From the NCBI GenBank assembly GCA_013001695.1, contig JABDMC010000323.1:1-39255 (forward strand): a DNA stretch of 39,255 nucleotides. Direction: 5' to 3'. The notes under the pieces were generated by a model that worked only from the letters and a program-made list of their open reading frames with translations, did not search any database and was not told the DNA's origin. Below, one piece after another: positions 1 through 8,787 of the stretch. Position 1 is the stretch's first letter; every line of letters starts with the position of its first letter. Both the position numbers and the translations under genes were made by a program. The stretch is from Akkermansiaceae bacterium (GTDB lineage Bacteria > Verrucomicrobiota > Verrucomicrobiia > Verrucomicrobiales > Akkermansiaceae).

Positions 1-1
1 G

Positions 2-862
2 GGGCGGCCCGCGACCGGGACGGAGGCCCCCGCCGCCGGTTCGCCGGAGGAGATCCGCGAGGCCCTCACCGGCATCATGGACGTCCCCCCGGTGTCGCTC
101 GAATACGAGGTCGTCAACACCGACCGCAACATCGGCACCCGGCTCTCGGGGCGGGTGGCCGAGATCTACGGCAACAACGGCCTCCCGGAGGGCACCATCA
201 ACATCACCCTCCGTGGTTCCGCCGGGCAGTCCTTCGGGTGCTTCCTCGCGGGCGGCGTCCGCCTGCACCTCATCGGGGAGGGCAACGACTACGTCGGCAA
301 GGGGATGGCGGCCGGCGAGATCATCGTGGAATCGCCCAAGACCATGCATCCCGAGTTTATCGCGGCGGAAAATTCCATCGTGGGCAACACCGTGCTCTAC
401 GGCGCCACCGGCGGACGCATATTCGTGAACGGCCGGGCCGGGGAACGATTCTGCGTCCGCAATTCCGGGGCCACCGCGGTGTGCGAAGGCGTCGGCGACC
501 ACGGCTGCGAATACATGACGAACGGTCTCGCCGTCATCCTCGGGATCACCGGCAAGAACTTCGGCGCCGGCATGTCGGGGGGCACCGCCTACGTCTACGA
601 CGTCGACGGCCGCTTCCAGTCCCGCATCAACCCCGAGATGGTGGTGGCCCTCCCGGTCCAGCGCCAGCAGGACATCGAGGAAGCCAAGGCCCTCATCGAG
701 GATCACGGCGCCCGGACCGGATCGGTCCGCTCCGCCTATCTCCTCGACGATTGGGACTCGGCGGTGCGCAAGCTCATCCGGGTCATTCCCAAGGAACGCG
801 CCGAGCTCGAACGCCAGGAGGAACAGCATGAAGCCGCCTCGCAGCCTGCAACCGTGAAATAG
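2..862 (+). CDS. gltB: Glutamate synthase large subunit, C-terminal part (5' truncated by window)
   Basis: This frame is open from the first bases and runs to a TAG at 860-862, so the window holds only the last 286 residues. They match the GXGXG beta-helix domain that closes the large subunit of glutamate synthase (GOGAT), which converts glutamine plus 2-oxoglutarate to two glutamates in the cytoplasm. Visible signatures are NTDRNIGTRLSG, then RGSAGQSFGCFLAGG and GEGNDYVGKGMAGG-like text, followed by the glycine-rich coils ending in GAGMSGGTAYVYD. The amidotransferase and FMN/Fe-S domains lie upstream of the window. The small subunit gene gltD, often next to gltB, does not follow here; the next gene is unrelated. 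An internal ATG at 77 is not the true start, because homology continues upstream of it. Confidence 0.93.
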   Translation, partial: GRPATGTEAPAAGSPEEIREALTGIMDVPPVSLEYEVVNTDRNIGTRLSGRVAEIYGNNGLPEGTINITLRGSAGQSFGCFLAGGVRLHLIGEGNDYVGKGMAAGEIIVESPKTMHPEFIAAENSIVGNTVLYGATGGRIFVNGRAGERFCVRNSGATAVCEGVGDHGCEYMTNGLAVILGITGKNFGAGMSGGTAYVYDVDGRFQSRINPEMVVALPVQRQQDIEEAKALIEDHGARTGSVRSAYLLDDWDSAVRKLIRVIPKERAELERQEEQHEAASQPATVK

Positions 863-926
863 CCCCCGACCGAGTCCGCGCTGGAACACCGTCCGTCGGG
901 CCTGCCGGAACCCAGCGCCCACAGGG

Positions 927-1514
927 ATGTCCCGCAAGATCACACACAAGAAGCCGGACTCCCGCCTGGCCACGGCCAGTTGCATTCTCGGGCTGCTGGG
1001 CCTCGTCTTCGGGTTCATCACCGGTCTCCCGGCGATCTTCTTCGGTCACACCGCCCGGGACCTCATCCGCCGGCGCGTCGGTCTCGGCGGGCGGCGCAAG
1101 GCGCTGCTCGGCATGGTCCTGGGCTACATCACGACCATCGCCAGCTTCGTCGTCCTCATCGCCTTCGCGGAGATGAAGAAGAAGGGGACGAAGTCGCCGC
1201 GGGACACGAAACGGAACATCGCGAGGGCCCAGATCGCCGAACTCGTCCTCGAGGTGGAGAACTACCGGGACATCGGGGGCTCGTATCCCACCGGTGAGCA
1301 GGGACTGCACGCCCTCGTGGAGAAGCCCGCCGAACCCCCGGTCCCGGTCCGCTGGAGACAGCAGTATTTTACCGTGCCGCTCGACCCGTGGGGGCAGCCG
1401 TATCACTACGTGCGGAAGAAGCCCGACGAGCTCGGGCTCTTCGAGATCTTCTCGAGCGGACCGGACGGGCTGAAACGGACCGACGACGACATTTCCCGGA
1501 CGAGGTTCCCCTGA
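927..1514 (+). CDS. DUF4190-like membrane domain fused to a GspG-type pseudopilin domain
   Basis: The 195-residue product has two parts. Residues about 14-90 form two hydrophobic segments (ASCILGLLGLVFGFITGLP and LLGMVLGYITTIASFVVLI) around an FFGHTARDLIRRR loop, the pattern of DUF4190 membrane proteins. Residues about 97-190 match the C-terminal domain of the major type II secretion pseudopilin GspG: a YPTGEQGLHALVEKP helix end, VPLDPWGQPYHY, and an SSGPDGLKRTDDDI loop equivalent to the calcium-binding loop. A normal GspG has a cleaved GFTLIEL helix; this protein lacks it and is anchored by the DUF4190 helices instead. It would sit in the inner membrane with the pilin head outside. Role unknown. 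ATG 927 is the natural start; there is no clear Shine-Dalgarno. Confidence 0.8.
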   Translation: MSRKITHKKPDSRLATASCILGLLGLVFGFITGLPAIFFGHTARDLIRRRVGLGGRRKALLGMVLGYITTIASFVVLIAFAEMKKKGTKSPRDTKRNIARAQIAELVLEVENYRDIGGSYPTGEQGLHALVEKPAEPPVPVRWRQQYFTVPLDPWGQPYHYVRKKPDELGLFEIFSSGPDGLKRTDDDISRTRFP

Positions 1515-1555
1515 CCCGCCGGGTTGCGCGGGCCACCCCGGCGGTCTCCGCGATC

Positions 1556-2248
1556 TCAGGCCCGCCGCACCGCGAGCTGCGCGGCGAGGCCGCTCCCGAT
1601 GTCCTGCAGGCGCCTCCGCAATCGCGCCCCGACATCCCGCGGCGAGCCGGCCGCCCGGCCCTGGAGCAGCACGCGGTTGTGGTAGCCGTCGAGGCCGATG
1701 ATCACCGCCGGAAGGCCGGGGAGGCGCGCCTCCGCAATCATCCCGCCCCATGTGATCCCCGGGGTGGGAAGAAGATTCGCCACCACCACGCCGTCGGGGT
1801 GCAGCTTCCTGCCCATCATGCCGGGCAACTGGCGCCACGAAGCCTCGGGTTTCACGACATCGCCCGCTTGGGGCACGGAGAGGTCCTCGACGATGGCGGC
1901 GAACTTCGCGCGCTGGCGCCGGAGCCAGCGCACCGCATCGTCCTGCTCGAAGCGGACCGCCCCGCCCCACGATTTCGCCAACCCGCGATAGAGCCGGTGG
2001 CCGTCGGCGCAAAGGTCGACGGCGTGCACGGGGTGGCGCGCCCCGGCCTTCCGCAGCGGAGCCACCATGCCGCCCCCCGCAAATCCCAGCATCGCCACCC
2101 GCCCCGCGGGGGCGAACTCCGCCACCGCCGCGGCGAGAACATCGAAGACACTGTGGGTGGCCTCCGCGGTGCGGGGCGTGTCGCTCAGGACGCATCCGTG
2201 CTGAACCAACCGCACCGAGCGCTTCAGGCGCCGCACCTTCATGCTCAT
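1556..2248 (-). CDS. Spermidine-synthase-like class I SAM-dependent methyltransferase
   Basis: The 230-residue product has the Rossmann-fold pattern of polyamine aminopropyltransferases and related SAM enzymes. A glycine-rich motif I (VAMLGFAGGGMVAPLR) is followed by an acidic end of strand 2 (HAVDLCADG), then RFEQDDAVRWL and a motif with FAAIVEDLSVP. The family uses SAM or decarboxylated SAM; the residues that would fix the substrate are not obvious, so polyamine synthesis is not claimed. The frame extends further upstream, but ATG 2248 is chosen (ATG 2242 is possible) because a TTGACG box lies 32 nt before it and the upstream translation looks non-coding. It is convergent with the DUF4190/GspG gene and divergent from the mechanosensitive channel operon. 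The product carries no signal peptide and is likely cytoplasmic. Confidence 0.72.
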   Translation of the reverse strand: MSMKVRRLKRSVRLVQHGCVLSDTPRTAEATHSVFDVLAAAVAEFAPAGRVAMLGFAGGGMVAPLRKAGARHPVHAVDLCADGHRLYRGLAKSWGGAVRFEQDDAVRWLRRQRAKFAAIVEDLSVPQAGDVVKPEASWRQLPGMMGRKLHPDGVVVANLLPTPGITWGGMIAEARLPGLPAVIIGLDGYHNRVLLQGRAAGSPRDVGARLRRRLQDIGSGLAAQLAVRRA

Positions 2249-2257
2249 CGGGGGCCA

Positions 2258-2286
2258 TCCAGTCCCGGTTGGCACCGGTTCGTCAA
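2258..2286 (-). promoter_or_regulatory. Candidate promoter of the methyltransferase gene
   Basis: On the minus strand TTGACG (2281-2286) is followed by a 17-nt spacer and ACTGGA (2258-2263), 9 nt before the ATG at 2248. The -35 is good and the -10 is poor. It is listed because the spacing repeats at other genes in the window. Confidence 0.3.
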
Positions 2287-2369
2287 GCCCCCGTCCCGCC
2301 CATTCCGCGCAAGGATTTGCTGGCGGTGCGCCTGCGAAGTCGGCACCCTGCGGGCCAACCTCACGCTGC

Positions 2370-4067
2370 ATGCGAATTCCTCTCGTCCTATCCGGTGCGC
2401 TCGCCGCCTGCGCCCTCGGCCTCCTTTCGGCCCAAGAGCCCCCGTCCCCCGGCACGGCCCCCGCGAACGAATCCCCCGGAGAGGCCGTCCCCGCGCCAAA
2501 CGGGATCCTCACCACCCTCCAGGGGCTCATCGACTCGATGGACCCGCTGCGCGCCGAGCAGGCCGAGGCGCGCCGCGACCTTGAAGCCCTGCGGGCCTCC
2601 GGCGCCGATCCTTCCGAACTCAAGGCTGCCGAGGACGCCCTCAAGTCGGTCGCCGAGGAACTCGCCAGCCTCCAGAAGAAGTTCGAACGACTCGCCACCG
2701 GAATCGGGGAAACCGCCCTCGACGAACACGGGGCCGAGGATCTCAACCTCCAGGATGAACTCACCGTTCTCCTCGAGCCCATGCTCTACGAACTGCGGAA
2801 GTCGACCGAGCGGCCGCGCGAGATCGAGCGCCTCCGCACCGCCCTCGCCGGTTTCGAGCGGCGCCGCGAAATCGTCGATGAATCGCTCAACCGCCTCAAC
2901 AGCCTCCTGCCCAACGCCGACGGCGAGGACCTCAGAACGACCCTCCAGGGCCTCAAGGAAGGCCTCACCGCGCGGCAGGCCCGCCTGAAATCCGAGCTCG
3001 AGGCCGCCCGGTTCCAGTTGCAGGAGGCGCTCGACAAGCAGGATCCCGTCTTCAGCATGCTGGGCCGGGTCCTCAGCGACTTCCTCGCCCGCCGGGGCCG
3101 CAGCTTCGGCCTCGCTTTGCTGGCCGGTGTCGGCACCTTCCTGCTCTTTGTCCTCCTCGTGCGGGTTACGGAGCGCTTCCTCCCGGATACCGACGATTTC
3201 CGCCGCTCCCTCGCCTTTCGCGTCGCGCGCCTCAGCTTCCTGGGTCTCGCCGGGGTGTGCGCCGTCTTTGCGTTTCTCGGCGTTCTCTACACCCAGTCCG
3301 ACTGGTTGCTCCTCGGGCTTTCCCTCATCTTCATCCTCGGCCTCCTGTGGGCCGCCAAGCAGGCCCTTCTCCCGTTCTACGAGCAGTTGAAGACGGCCCT
3401 CAACCTCGGGCCGGTTCGCGAGGGCGAGCGCGTCATGTTCGACGGCATCCCGTGGGAGGTGAAATCGATCAACTTCTACACCGATCTCGTGAACCCCATG
3501 CTGACCGGCGGGCACGTGCGGGTCGCCATTGCGGATCTCACCGACCTGCACTCCCGTCCGAAGGCCCGGGAGGAGCCGCTCTTCCCGTGCCGGACCGGCG
3601 AGTGGGTGAAGCTCTCCGACGGCACCTACGGGGAGGTGATTTCCCAGACTCCCGAGCTCGTCCGGATCCGCACCGTCCCCGGATCGATCGTCAGTTACCA
3701 GACGGTCACCTTTCTCGGCCTCGCTCCCGACAACCACTCCGAGAAATTCGGCCTCCGCGTCACCATCGGGGTCGATTACCAGCACCAGAAGATCTCCACG
3801 AACGAGATCCGGGAAAAGCTCGAGGCGCACATCCGGGCCGGCCTCGAGGAGGACATCGGGAAGGAGAACATCACCGCCTTCTGGGTCGAGTTCGAAAGCG
3901 CCGGGGCTTCCTCTCTCGACTACTGCGTCGGCGCCAGCTTCGTCGGGGAGGTCGCCAACCGCCGCCCCTCCCTGATCCGCGCCATCCAGCGCCACTACGT
4001 CGACGCCTGCAACGAGAACGGCTGGGTCATCCCGTTCACGCAGGTCACCATCCACCAGGCATCATGA
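2370..4067 (+). CDS. MscS-family mechanosensitive ion channel with periplasmic coiled-coil region
   Basis: The product is 565 residues. A signal peptide (residues 1-22, ending LGLLSAQ) precedes a long, charged, helical region (about 60-230) predicted to be coiled coil outside the inner membrane. Hydrophobic segments follow near 250-350 (for example LLAGVGTFLLFVLLV and LLLGLSLIFILGLLWAA). The last of these leads into an MscS beta domain (GERVMFDGIPWEVKSINFYTD, later DGTYGEVISQTPELVRIRT) and an alpha/beta tail ending IPFTQVTIHQ. Such channels release solutes when membrane tension rises. ATG 2370 is chosen because it begins the signal peptide; the frame is open further upstream but reads as non-coding there. 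The stop overlaps the next start (ATGA), so it heads a coupled operon with a LapA protein and a ZntB-like transporter. The pore helix departs from the canonical Ala/Gly pattern, so gating may differ. Confidence 0.82.
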   Translation: MRIPLVLSGALAACALGLLSAQEPPSPGTAPANESPGEAVPAPNGILTTLQGLIDSMDPLRAEQAEARRDLEALRASGADPSELKAAEDALKSVAEELASLQKKFERLATGIGETALDEHGAEDLNLQDELTVLLEPMLYELRKSTERPREIERLRTALAGFERRREIVDESLNRLNSLLPNADGEDLRTTLQGLKEGLTARQARLKSELEAARFQLQEALDKQDPVFSMLGRVLSDFLARRGRSFGLALLAGVGTFLLFVLLVRVTERFLPDTDDFRRSLAFRVARLSFLGLAGVCAVFAFLGVLYTQSDWLLLGLSLIFILGLLWAAKQALLPFYEQLKTALNLGPVREGERVMFDGIPWEVKSINFYTDLVNPMLTGGHVRVAIADLTDLHSRPKAREEPLFPCRTGEWVKLSDGTYGEVISQTPELVRIRTVPGSIVSYQTVTFLGLAPDNHSEKFGLRVTIGVDYQHQKISTNEIREKLEAHIRAGLEEDIGKENITAFWVEFESAGASSLDYCVGASFVGEVANRRPSLIRAIQRHYVDACNENGWVIPFTQVTIHQAS

Positions 4068-4294
4068 CTGACGAGCAATCCGCCCCCAGGAAGCGTCCCG
4101 TCTTCCGGCTCGTTGCGGTCGGGATCGCGGGCGTCGTGGCCCTCATCCTCGTCTTGCAGAATACCGACAACGTCGAGACGAGACTCCTCTTCACGACCGT
4201 CACCATGCCGCGGGCCGTGCTCCTCCTGATCACCTTTCTCCTCGGCATCATCGTGGGCCTGCTCGTCGCCTTCCTCCGCAAGCGCAAACAATGA
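4064..4294 (+). CDS. LapA-domain (DUF1049) small inner-membrane protein
   Basis: The 76-residue protein has two hydrophobic helices, LVAVGIAGVVALILVLQNTDNV and AVLLLITFLLGIIVGLLVAF, separated by a short strand with the typical 'LQNTDNVETRLLF' signature and ending in a basic RKRKQ tail. This is the LapA/LapB-family N-terminal domain found in small envelope proteins. In Escherichia coli LapA is associated with lipopolysaccharide assembly, but the domain is widespread and a lipopolysaccharide role here is only inferred. The ATG at 4064 overlaps the TGA of the channel gene, and its own TGA overlaps the ATG of the next gene. The three products are therefore probably made in fixed proportion. Confidence 0.8.
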   Translation: MTDEQSAPRKRPVFRLVAVGIAGVVALILVLQNTDNVETRLLFTTVTMPRAVLLLITFLLGIIVGLLVAFLRKRKQ

Positions 4295-5268
4295 CCACCC
4301 TGCCCCACGGCCTCCGGCACGCGTGCCTCCTCGACGGAAGAGGCGGCCTGGCATCCTTCGACCCCGGACAGCTGGACACCTGGGACCCGGCCGCCGGCCC
4401 GCTCTGGCTCCACTGCGACCTCACCGACCCGGCCGCGCAGGAGTGGATCACGAACCACAGCGGCCTCGAGCCGGTCGCCATCGAGGCCCTCCTCACCGTC
4501 GAATCCCGCCCCCGCGTGACCCGCATCGGCGACGGCGCCCTGCTGGCCTTCCGCGGGGTGAACCTGAACGAGGGGTCCACCCCGGACGACATGATCGGGA
4601 TCCGCCTGTGGGTCGATGAGCACCGCGTCATCTCCACCTTCCGCCGCAACCTCCGTTCCGTCGATGACGTCGAGGCCGACCTGCGCGACGGATCCGGCCC
4701 CGACAGCACCTCCGGAATCCTCACCGACCTCGCCACCCGCCTCGTCGCCCGCATGAGTGACACCGTCGACAACCTCGAGGAGCAGATCGCCGAACTCGAG
4801 GAGCAGGTCCTCGAAGGCACCAGCCGGGAGACCCGCTTCGCCCTCGCCAACCTGCGGCGCCAGGTCATCGCCTTGCGCCGCTACCTTGCACCCCAGCGAG
4901 AGGCCCTCGCTTCCCTCGTGGCCTCGAAGCTGCCGTGGATCACCGATGCCCACCGGCTGGCCCTGCGCGAAACCAGCGACCGCCTCATCCGCCACCTCGA
5001 GGACCTCGATGCCATCCGCGAGCGCGCGGCCGTCACGCAGGAGGAAGTCCAGAGCCGTCTCGCCGAGCAACAGAACGTCCGGATGTACGTCCTCTCCATT
5101 GTGGCCGCCATCTTCCTTCCCCTCGGCTTTCTCACCGGTCTTCTCGGCATCAACGTCGGCGGCATTCCCGGCGCCGAGGACCCCCACGCCTTCACCGTCT
5201 TCCTCCTCATTCTCGGCGCCATCGTCACCGCCCAGTTCCTCTTCTTCCGCTTCCGGAAGTGGTTCTAG
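4291..5268 (+). CDS. ZntB/CorA-family divalent cation transporter
   Basis: The 325-residue protein has the two-part CorA-superfamily plan: a large cytoplasmic domain (1-260, rich in helices such as DTVDNLEEQIAELEEQV) and two C-terminal transmembrane helices. The pore-loop signature after the first helix reads LLGINVGGIPG, not the GMN of CorA. This GIN/GVN-GGIPG form is typical of the ZntB branch, which moves zinc across the inner membrane. The tail ends in FRFRKWF, as in ZntB proteins. The start ATG 4291 overlaps the lapA-like stop (ATGA). It is the last gene of the operon; a hairpin 80 bases downstream may end transcription. Zinc specificity is inferred from the motif alone. Confidence 0.85.
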   Translation: MTTLPHGLRHACLLDGRGGLASFDPGQLDTWDPAAGPLWLHCDLTDPAAQEWITNHSGLEPVAIEALLTVESRPRVTRIGDGALLAFRGVNLNEGSTPDDMIGIRLWVDEHRVISTFRRNLRSVDDVEADLRDGSGPDSTSGILTDLATRLVARMSDTVDNLEEQIAELEEQVLEGTSRETRFALANLRRQVIALRRYLAPQREALASLVASKLPWITDAHRLALRETSDRLIRHLEDLDAIRERAAVTQEEVQSRLAEQQNVRMYVLSIVAAIFLPLGFLTGLLGINVGGIPGAEDPHAFTVFLLILGAIVTAQFLFFRFRKWF

Positions 5269-5347
5269 GAACCGGCGCCGCACCGCCTCCCCGAACCGGG
5301 GGCTTGGGGATCAGCTCGGAGGGTGTCGTGATTTCCCGAGTTCCCCA

Positions 5348-5373
5348 ACCGCGGGGCGTGCATTTCCCGCGGT
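5348..5373 (+). terminator. Hairpin in the convergent gap after the ZntB-like gene
   Basis: An 8-bp perfect inverted repeat (ACCGCGGG at 5348-5355 and CCCGCGGT at 5366-5373) with a 10-nt loop lies between two convergent operons. It is followed by GAGGGTTTC, so there is only a weak T run. It could end transcription from either side; no gene is seen in the 219-base gap. Confidence 0.3.
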
Positions 5374-5487
5374 GAGGGTTTCAGACAGCAGCAGGACGCG
5401 CCCTTCGCAGCACCGGCGCGCCCTCCCTCGACGACATCGTGGACGGCCTCCGCCCCGCTCGGCGCGTGACCCCGGCCGCCGGGGCCA

Positions 5488-8400
5488 TTAATCCGCCGCC
5501 CCGCCCCAGCCGCTGCGCACGTGCAGGTCGCGCTGCGGAAAGGGGATCTCGATGCCGGCCTCGTTGAAGCGGCGATGCATCTCGGTGTAGAGCTCGTGGG
5601 TCACGCCGGCCCGCCGCTCGAGACTCGGAAGGTAGGCCCGCACCACGAAGTCGAGGCTGGAGTCCCCGAAGTTTTCGAAGGTGACGAGGGGCGCCGGATC
5701 CGCGGCAACGTTCGGGTGCTCCGCGAGGATCTGCAGGATCAGCTCGCGGGCCTTGTCGGTGTCGGTCCCGTAGGCCACCCCGATGTTGATCACGACGCGG
5801 TTCGTGGTGTTGGAGAGCGTCCAGTTCAGCACCTCGCCGGTGATGAACGCCTTGTTGGGCACCACCAGTTCCTTGCGGTCCCAGTCGGTGATGGTGGTGG
5901 CGCGCATCCGGATCCGGCTCACCGTTCCGGTGGTGCCCGAAACGGTCACCACGTCCCCGACCCGGATCGGCCGCTCGAACAGCAGGATGATCCCGCAAAC
6001 GAAATTCGCCACGATCTCCTGGAGCCCGAAGCCGAGACCGACGCTCAGGGCCGCCACCATCCAGCCGAACTGCGACCAGTCGACCGGCAGGACCTGGAAG
6101 ACGACCATCAGGCCGGTGGCGACGATGACATACTGCGCGAGGCTGGCCGCGGCGTAGCGGCTCCCGCTGTCCATCGGAAGGTTGCGGAAGACGGCGATCT
6201 CGAGGATGCCCGGGAGGTTCTTGGCGACCACGATGGTCGCGATGCCGACCAGGGCCGCGAGGATCAGGTCCGCGACGGTGGCTTTGCCCAGCACCGGGGT
6301 GGTGTCGAGGGCCTGCAACGCCGGGAGGGCGTCGGCCCACACCATCCAAAGCCCGCCGAGCGCCAGCGAGACCACCACGGCCCGCAGCATGCGGCGGGTC
6401 TGCACGCCGACGTTGGCCAGGTCGATGGCCTCCTCCTCGGGATCGGGGAGGGCTCCCTCATCCCCCGGCCCGGGGGCTTCGGGGTTGGCCGGACCGCCTT
6501 TGGCCGCGGCGGCGGCCGCCGCCTCTTTCCGCGCCTTGCGCTCCGCGAGGGTGCGCTCCAGCGCGATCTTGCGTTCCCGCATCGTGAAGTAGCGCAGCAT
6601 CAGGTGGTAGGCGACGACGGCGCCGATCCCGATCGCGGCGGTGCCGTGCAGGTAGGAGCTGAGCCGCAGGGCGGTCACGAGGTATCCCCAGGCCGCCAGT
6701 CCGGCGAGGGCGAGGGGCGCGAGGACCACCGCCGCAAACCAGATGTAGCGCAGGCGGGCGACGATGCCGGTGGCATTCTTCCGGAGGAACTCCGAGAAGA
6801 TCCCGCGATCGGGATGCAGCATGAACCACGCCCAGGCCGCCACCCAGGTCATCGCGGCGATGAAGAGGAGCCTCCCGAGGGAGTGCATGTGCTGGCCGGT
6901 GCCCTCCGTGAACACCATCAACAGCACCACCGTGGCGGGAACGTAAAACCAAGCGAACCCGGTGGCGGCCCGCTTCAGCCGCCGCGTCACGGACGGCTTC
7001 CACTTGAAGTGCGTTTCCGCCAGGCCGTCCTTGCGCGACAACTCGCGCAGGAACATGAAGGTGGCCAGCACCACGGAGGCGCGCTGGAGCCCCTGTGCGA
7101 TTCCCTGCGTCCAGTCCCCCGCTTCCGGAATGAAGAGAAGCTGGCGCCCCGCCGCCCACATCAGCAGCGAGAACGGCAGCGCCACGAGCAGGACCAGACC
7201 GAGGGCCTCGAGTGTGAAGGAATAGCGGTCACCGGAGATCCGGCGGATCAGGGGAAGGTGCGAGGCGACGCGCCGGCGCATGCGCGGCCGCAGGAAGAAC
7301 AGGACCACCGCCAGCAGCCCGAGTCCGCCGATCTGCACCGGGGCGCGCTGGAGGATCGCCCCGAGGGCCCACATGAGGCGGGCGGGCCGCGACGGGCCCG
7401 CCACCCACGCCACCGCGGCGGGCAGTTGCGCCACGGTTTCCACGCTGAGCGGCGGCGAACTGCGCACCCAGAAGAGCTTCTCGTTGAGGAGACGGCTGAA
7501 TGTCTCGAGCTTCTCGACGTAGTCGCTCTTCACGAGGTCCAGCTTGCCCATCTCCGCGATCAGGAGCGCATACTGTTCGCTCAATTGCACGAGGAGGTCC
7601 ATCTTGGTGTCGTGCAATTCCCGGGCCCGGCCGGACTCGGGTGGCGGTTCGTTCTCCAGGCGCTCCAGGGCGGCGTCGATCTTGACCCGCGCGAAGCGCA
7701 CCTCGGCCGTGGCCGCGCTCCCGGCCTTCTGTTCCCGGCGGAGGCGCCGGGGGTCCGGCAGCGCCCGGCTCTGATCAAGGAGGGCCTGTGCCGCGGCGCC
7801 CCCGCCCCCGGATGCCTCGGTCTTCTGCGCCACCAGGCTGACGTCGATTTCCAGCCTCTTGAGCATTTCGGAATGCTCCTCCCGGGCGCTGCGGGCTTTT
7901 GTGATGCGATCCGTAACCCCCTTCAGTTCATCCGCGTACTCCTTTACCTCCGCCGCGAGAGTGCCCGGCTGGACGGTCTCTCCGGCGAGCTTCTCGGCGG
8001 CCTGGGCGATGTCCTCGACGCTCTCCTTGACGAGGGCCCGGAGGGCGCCGACGCGGGCCTTCGCCCGTGCCACGATCCGGGATTGCAGTTCCTGCCGGGC
8101 CTGCAGCAGGGATCGCAGGGCGGGCGCCGCGGTGCCTTCCTGCTCGAGGGCGGCCTGCCGGGCGCGGGACGCCGCCAACTGCGCGCGGAGCCGGGTGCGC
8201 TCCGCCGTCTCGGCCGGTCCCTCCGCCCCGTTCAACGCCGTCAACCCGTTCAGGGCGGCGCGTTCCTGGTCGCGGGCCTCGGCGCTTTCCTCCACGATCG
8301 CCTGGGGCCGGACCTTCTGCGCATCGAGGGAGGCATCCAGGTCGGCGAGGGCGGCCTCGGCCTTGGCGAGGGCGGCCTCCTCCCTGGCGAGCAAGTTGCT

Positions 8401-8769
8401 GCGGTCCGCGATCTCGAGATTCCGCTCGGCCTCCGTGAGCGCCTCGGCGGGATCGGCGGGGACCACGATGGCGGCCGCTTCCGCCGTGGCGGCCGCGGCA
8501 TCCGCGGCGGCGGTCTGCAAAAGGTCGCGAAATCCGGACGCCTGCGCCTCGCTCGCGGCGGCGGCTTCGAGGGCGGCGAGGGCGGCGTCGTAGGATTGCC
8601 GGGCCGCCGTCTTGACGTCCTCCGACAGGTCGGTGCGGGCCGCCACCGATTTCGCCTCGGCTTCGATCGACTCCGCGGTCGGCGCCCCGGAACTCGCCGG
8701 GGCCTGGGCAATAACGTCGCTGGCGAACGCGATGGGAATCGCGAGGAGAATCAGGAATGAGCGGAGCAT
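5488..8769 (-). CDS. Large MscK/KefA-type mechanosensitive channel
   Basis: The 1,093-residue product resembles E. coli MscK (1,120 aa) in size and plan. It has a signal peptide (residues 1-21, ending SDVIAQA), a long alanine/glutamate-rich coiled-coil periplasmic region (about 30-400), then about ten hydrophobic segments. A canonical MscS pore and beta domain occupies about 870-1080: ALSVGLGFGLQEIVANFVCG, then LFERPIRVGDVVTVSG and LVVPNKAFITGEVLNWT. The C-terminal cytoplasmic cage ends with EIPFPQRDLHV. This is a much better MscS match than the channel at 2370. The gene starts 18 bases after the pqiC stop and shows no promoter of its own, so it is probably the last gene of the pqi operon. 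A charged Ala/Lys linker (about 745-790) interrupts the membrane region. The expected role is osmotic protection. Confidence 0.9.
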   Translation of the reverse strand: MLRSFLILLAIPIAFASDVIAQAPASSGAPTAESIEAEAKSVAARTDLSEDVKTAARQSYDAALAALEAAAASEAQASGFRDLLQTAAADAAAATAEAAAIVVPADPAEALTEAERNLEIADRSNLLAREEAALAKAEAALADLDASLDAQKVRPQAIVEESAEARDQERAALNGLTALNGAEGPAETAERTRLRAQLAASRARQAALEQEGTAAPALRSLLQARQELQSRIVARAKARVGALRALVKESVEDIAQAAEKLAGETVQPGTLAAEVKEYADELKGVTDRITKARSAREEHSEMLKRLEIDVSLVAQKTEASGGGGAAAQALLDQSRALPDPRRLRREQKAGSAATAEVRFARVKIDAALERLENEPPPESGRARELHDTKMDLLVQLSEQYALLIAEMGKLDLVKSDYVEKLETFSRLLNEKLFWVRSSPPLSVETVAQLPAAVAWVAGPSRPARLMWALGAILQRAPVQIGGLGLLAVVLFFLRPRMRRRVASHLPLIRRISGDRYSFTLEALGLVLLVALPFSLLMWAAGRQLLFIPEAGDWTQGIAQGLQRASVVLATFMFLRELSRKDGLAETHFKWKPSVTRRLKRAATGFAWFYVPATVVLLMVFTEGTGQHMHSLGRLLFIAAMTWVAAWAWFMLHPDRGIFSEFLRKNATGIVARLRYIWFAAVVLAPLALAGLAAWGYLVTALRLSSYLHGTAAIGIGAVVAYHLMLRYFTMRERKIALERTLAERKARKEAAAAAAAKGGPANPEAPGPGDEGALPDPEEEAIDLANVGVQTRRMLRAVVVSLALGGLWMVWADALPALQALDTTPVLGKATVADLILAALVGIATIVVAKNLPGILEIAVFRNLPMDSGSRYAAASLAQYVIVATGLMVVFQVLPVDWSQFGWMVAALSVGLGFGLQEIVANFVCGIILLFERPIRVGDVVTVSGTTGTVSRIRMRATTITDWDRKELVVPNKAFITGEVLNWTLSNTTNRVVINIGVAYGTDTDKARELILQILAEHPNVAADPAPLVTFENFGDSSLDFVVRAYLPSLERRAGVTHELYTEMHRRFNEAGIEIPFPQRDLHVRSGWGGAAD

Positions 8770-8787
8770 GGATGGTGCCGGGATCGG

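Noticed and set aside
5521-8760. A very long open frame on the plus strand opposite the MscK-like gene
   Set aside because: Its composition is Gly/Arg/Asp-rich and low in hydrophobic order; the opposite strand encodes a clear MscK channel. Such mirror frames are expected in GC-rich DNA.
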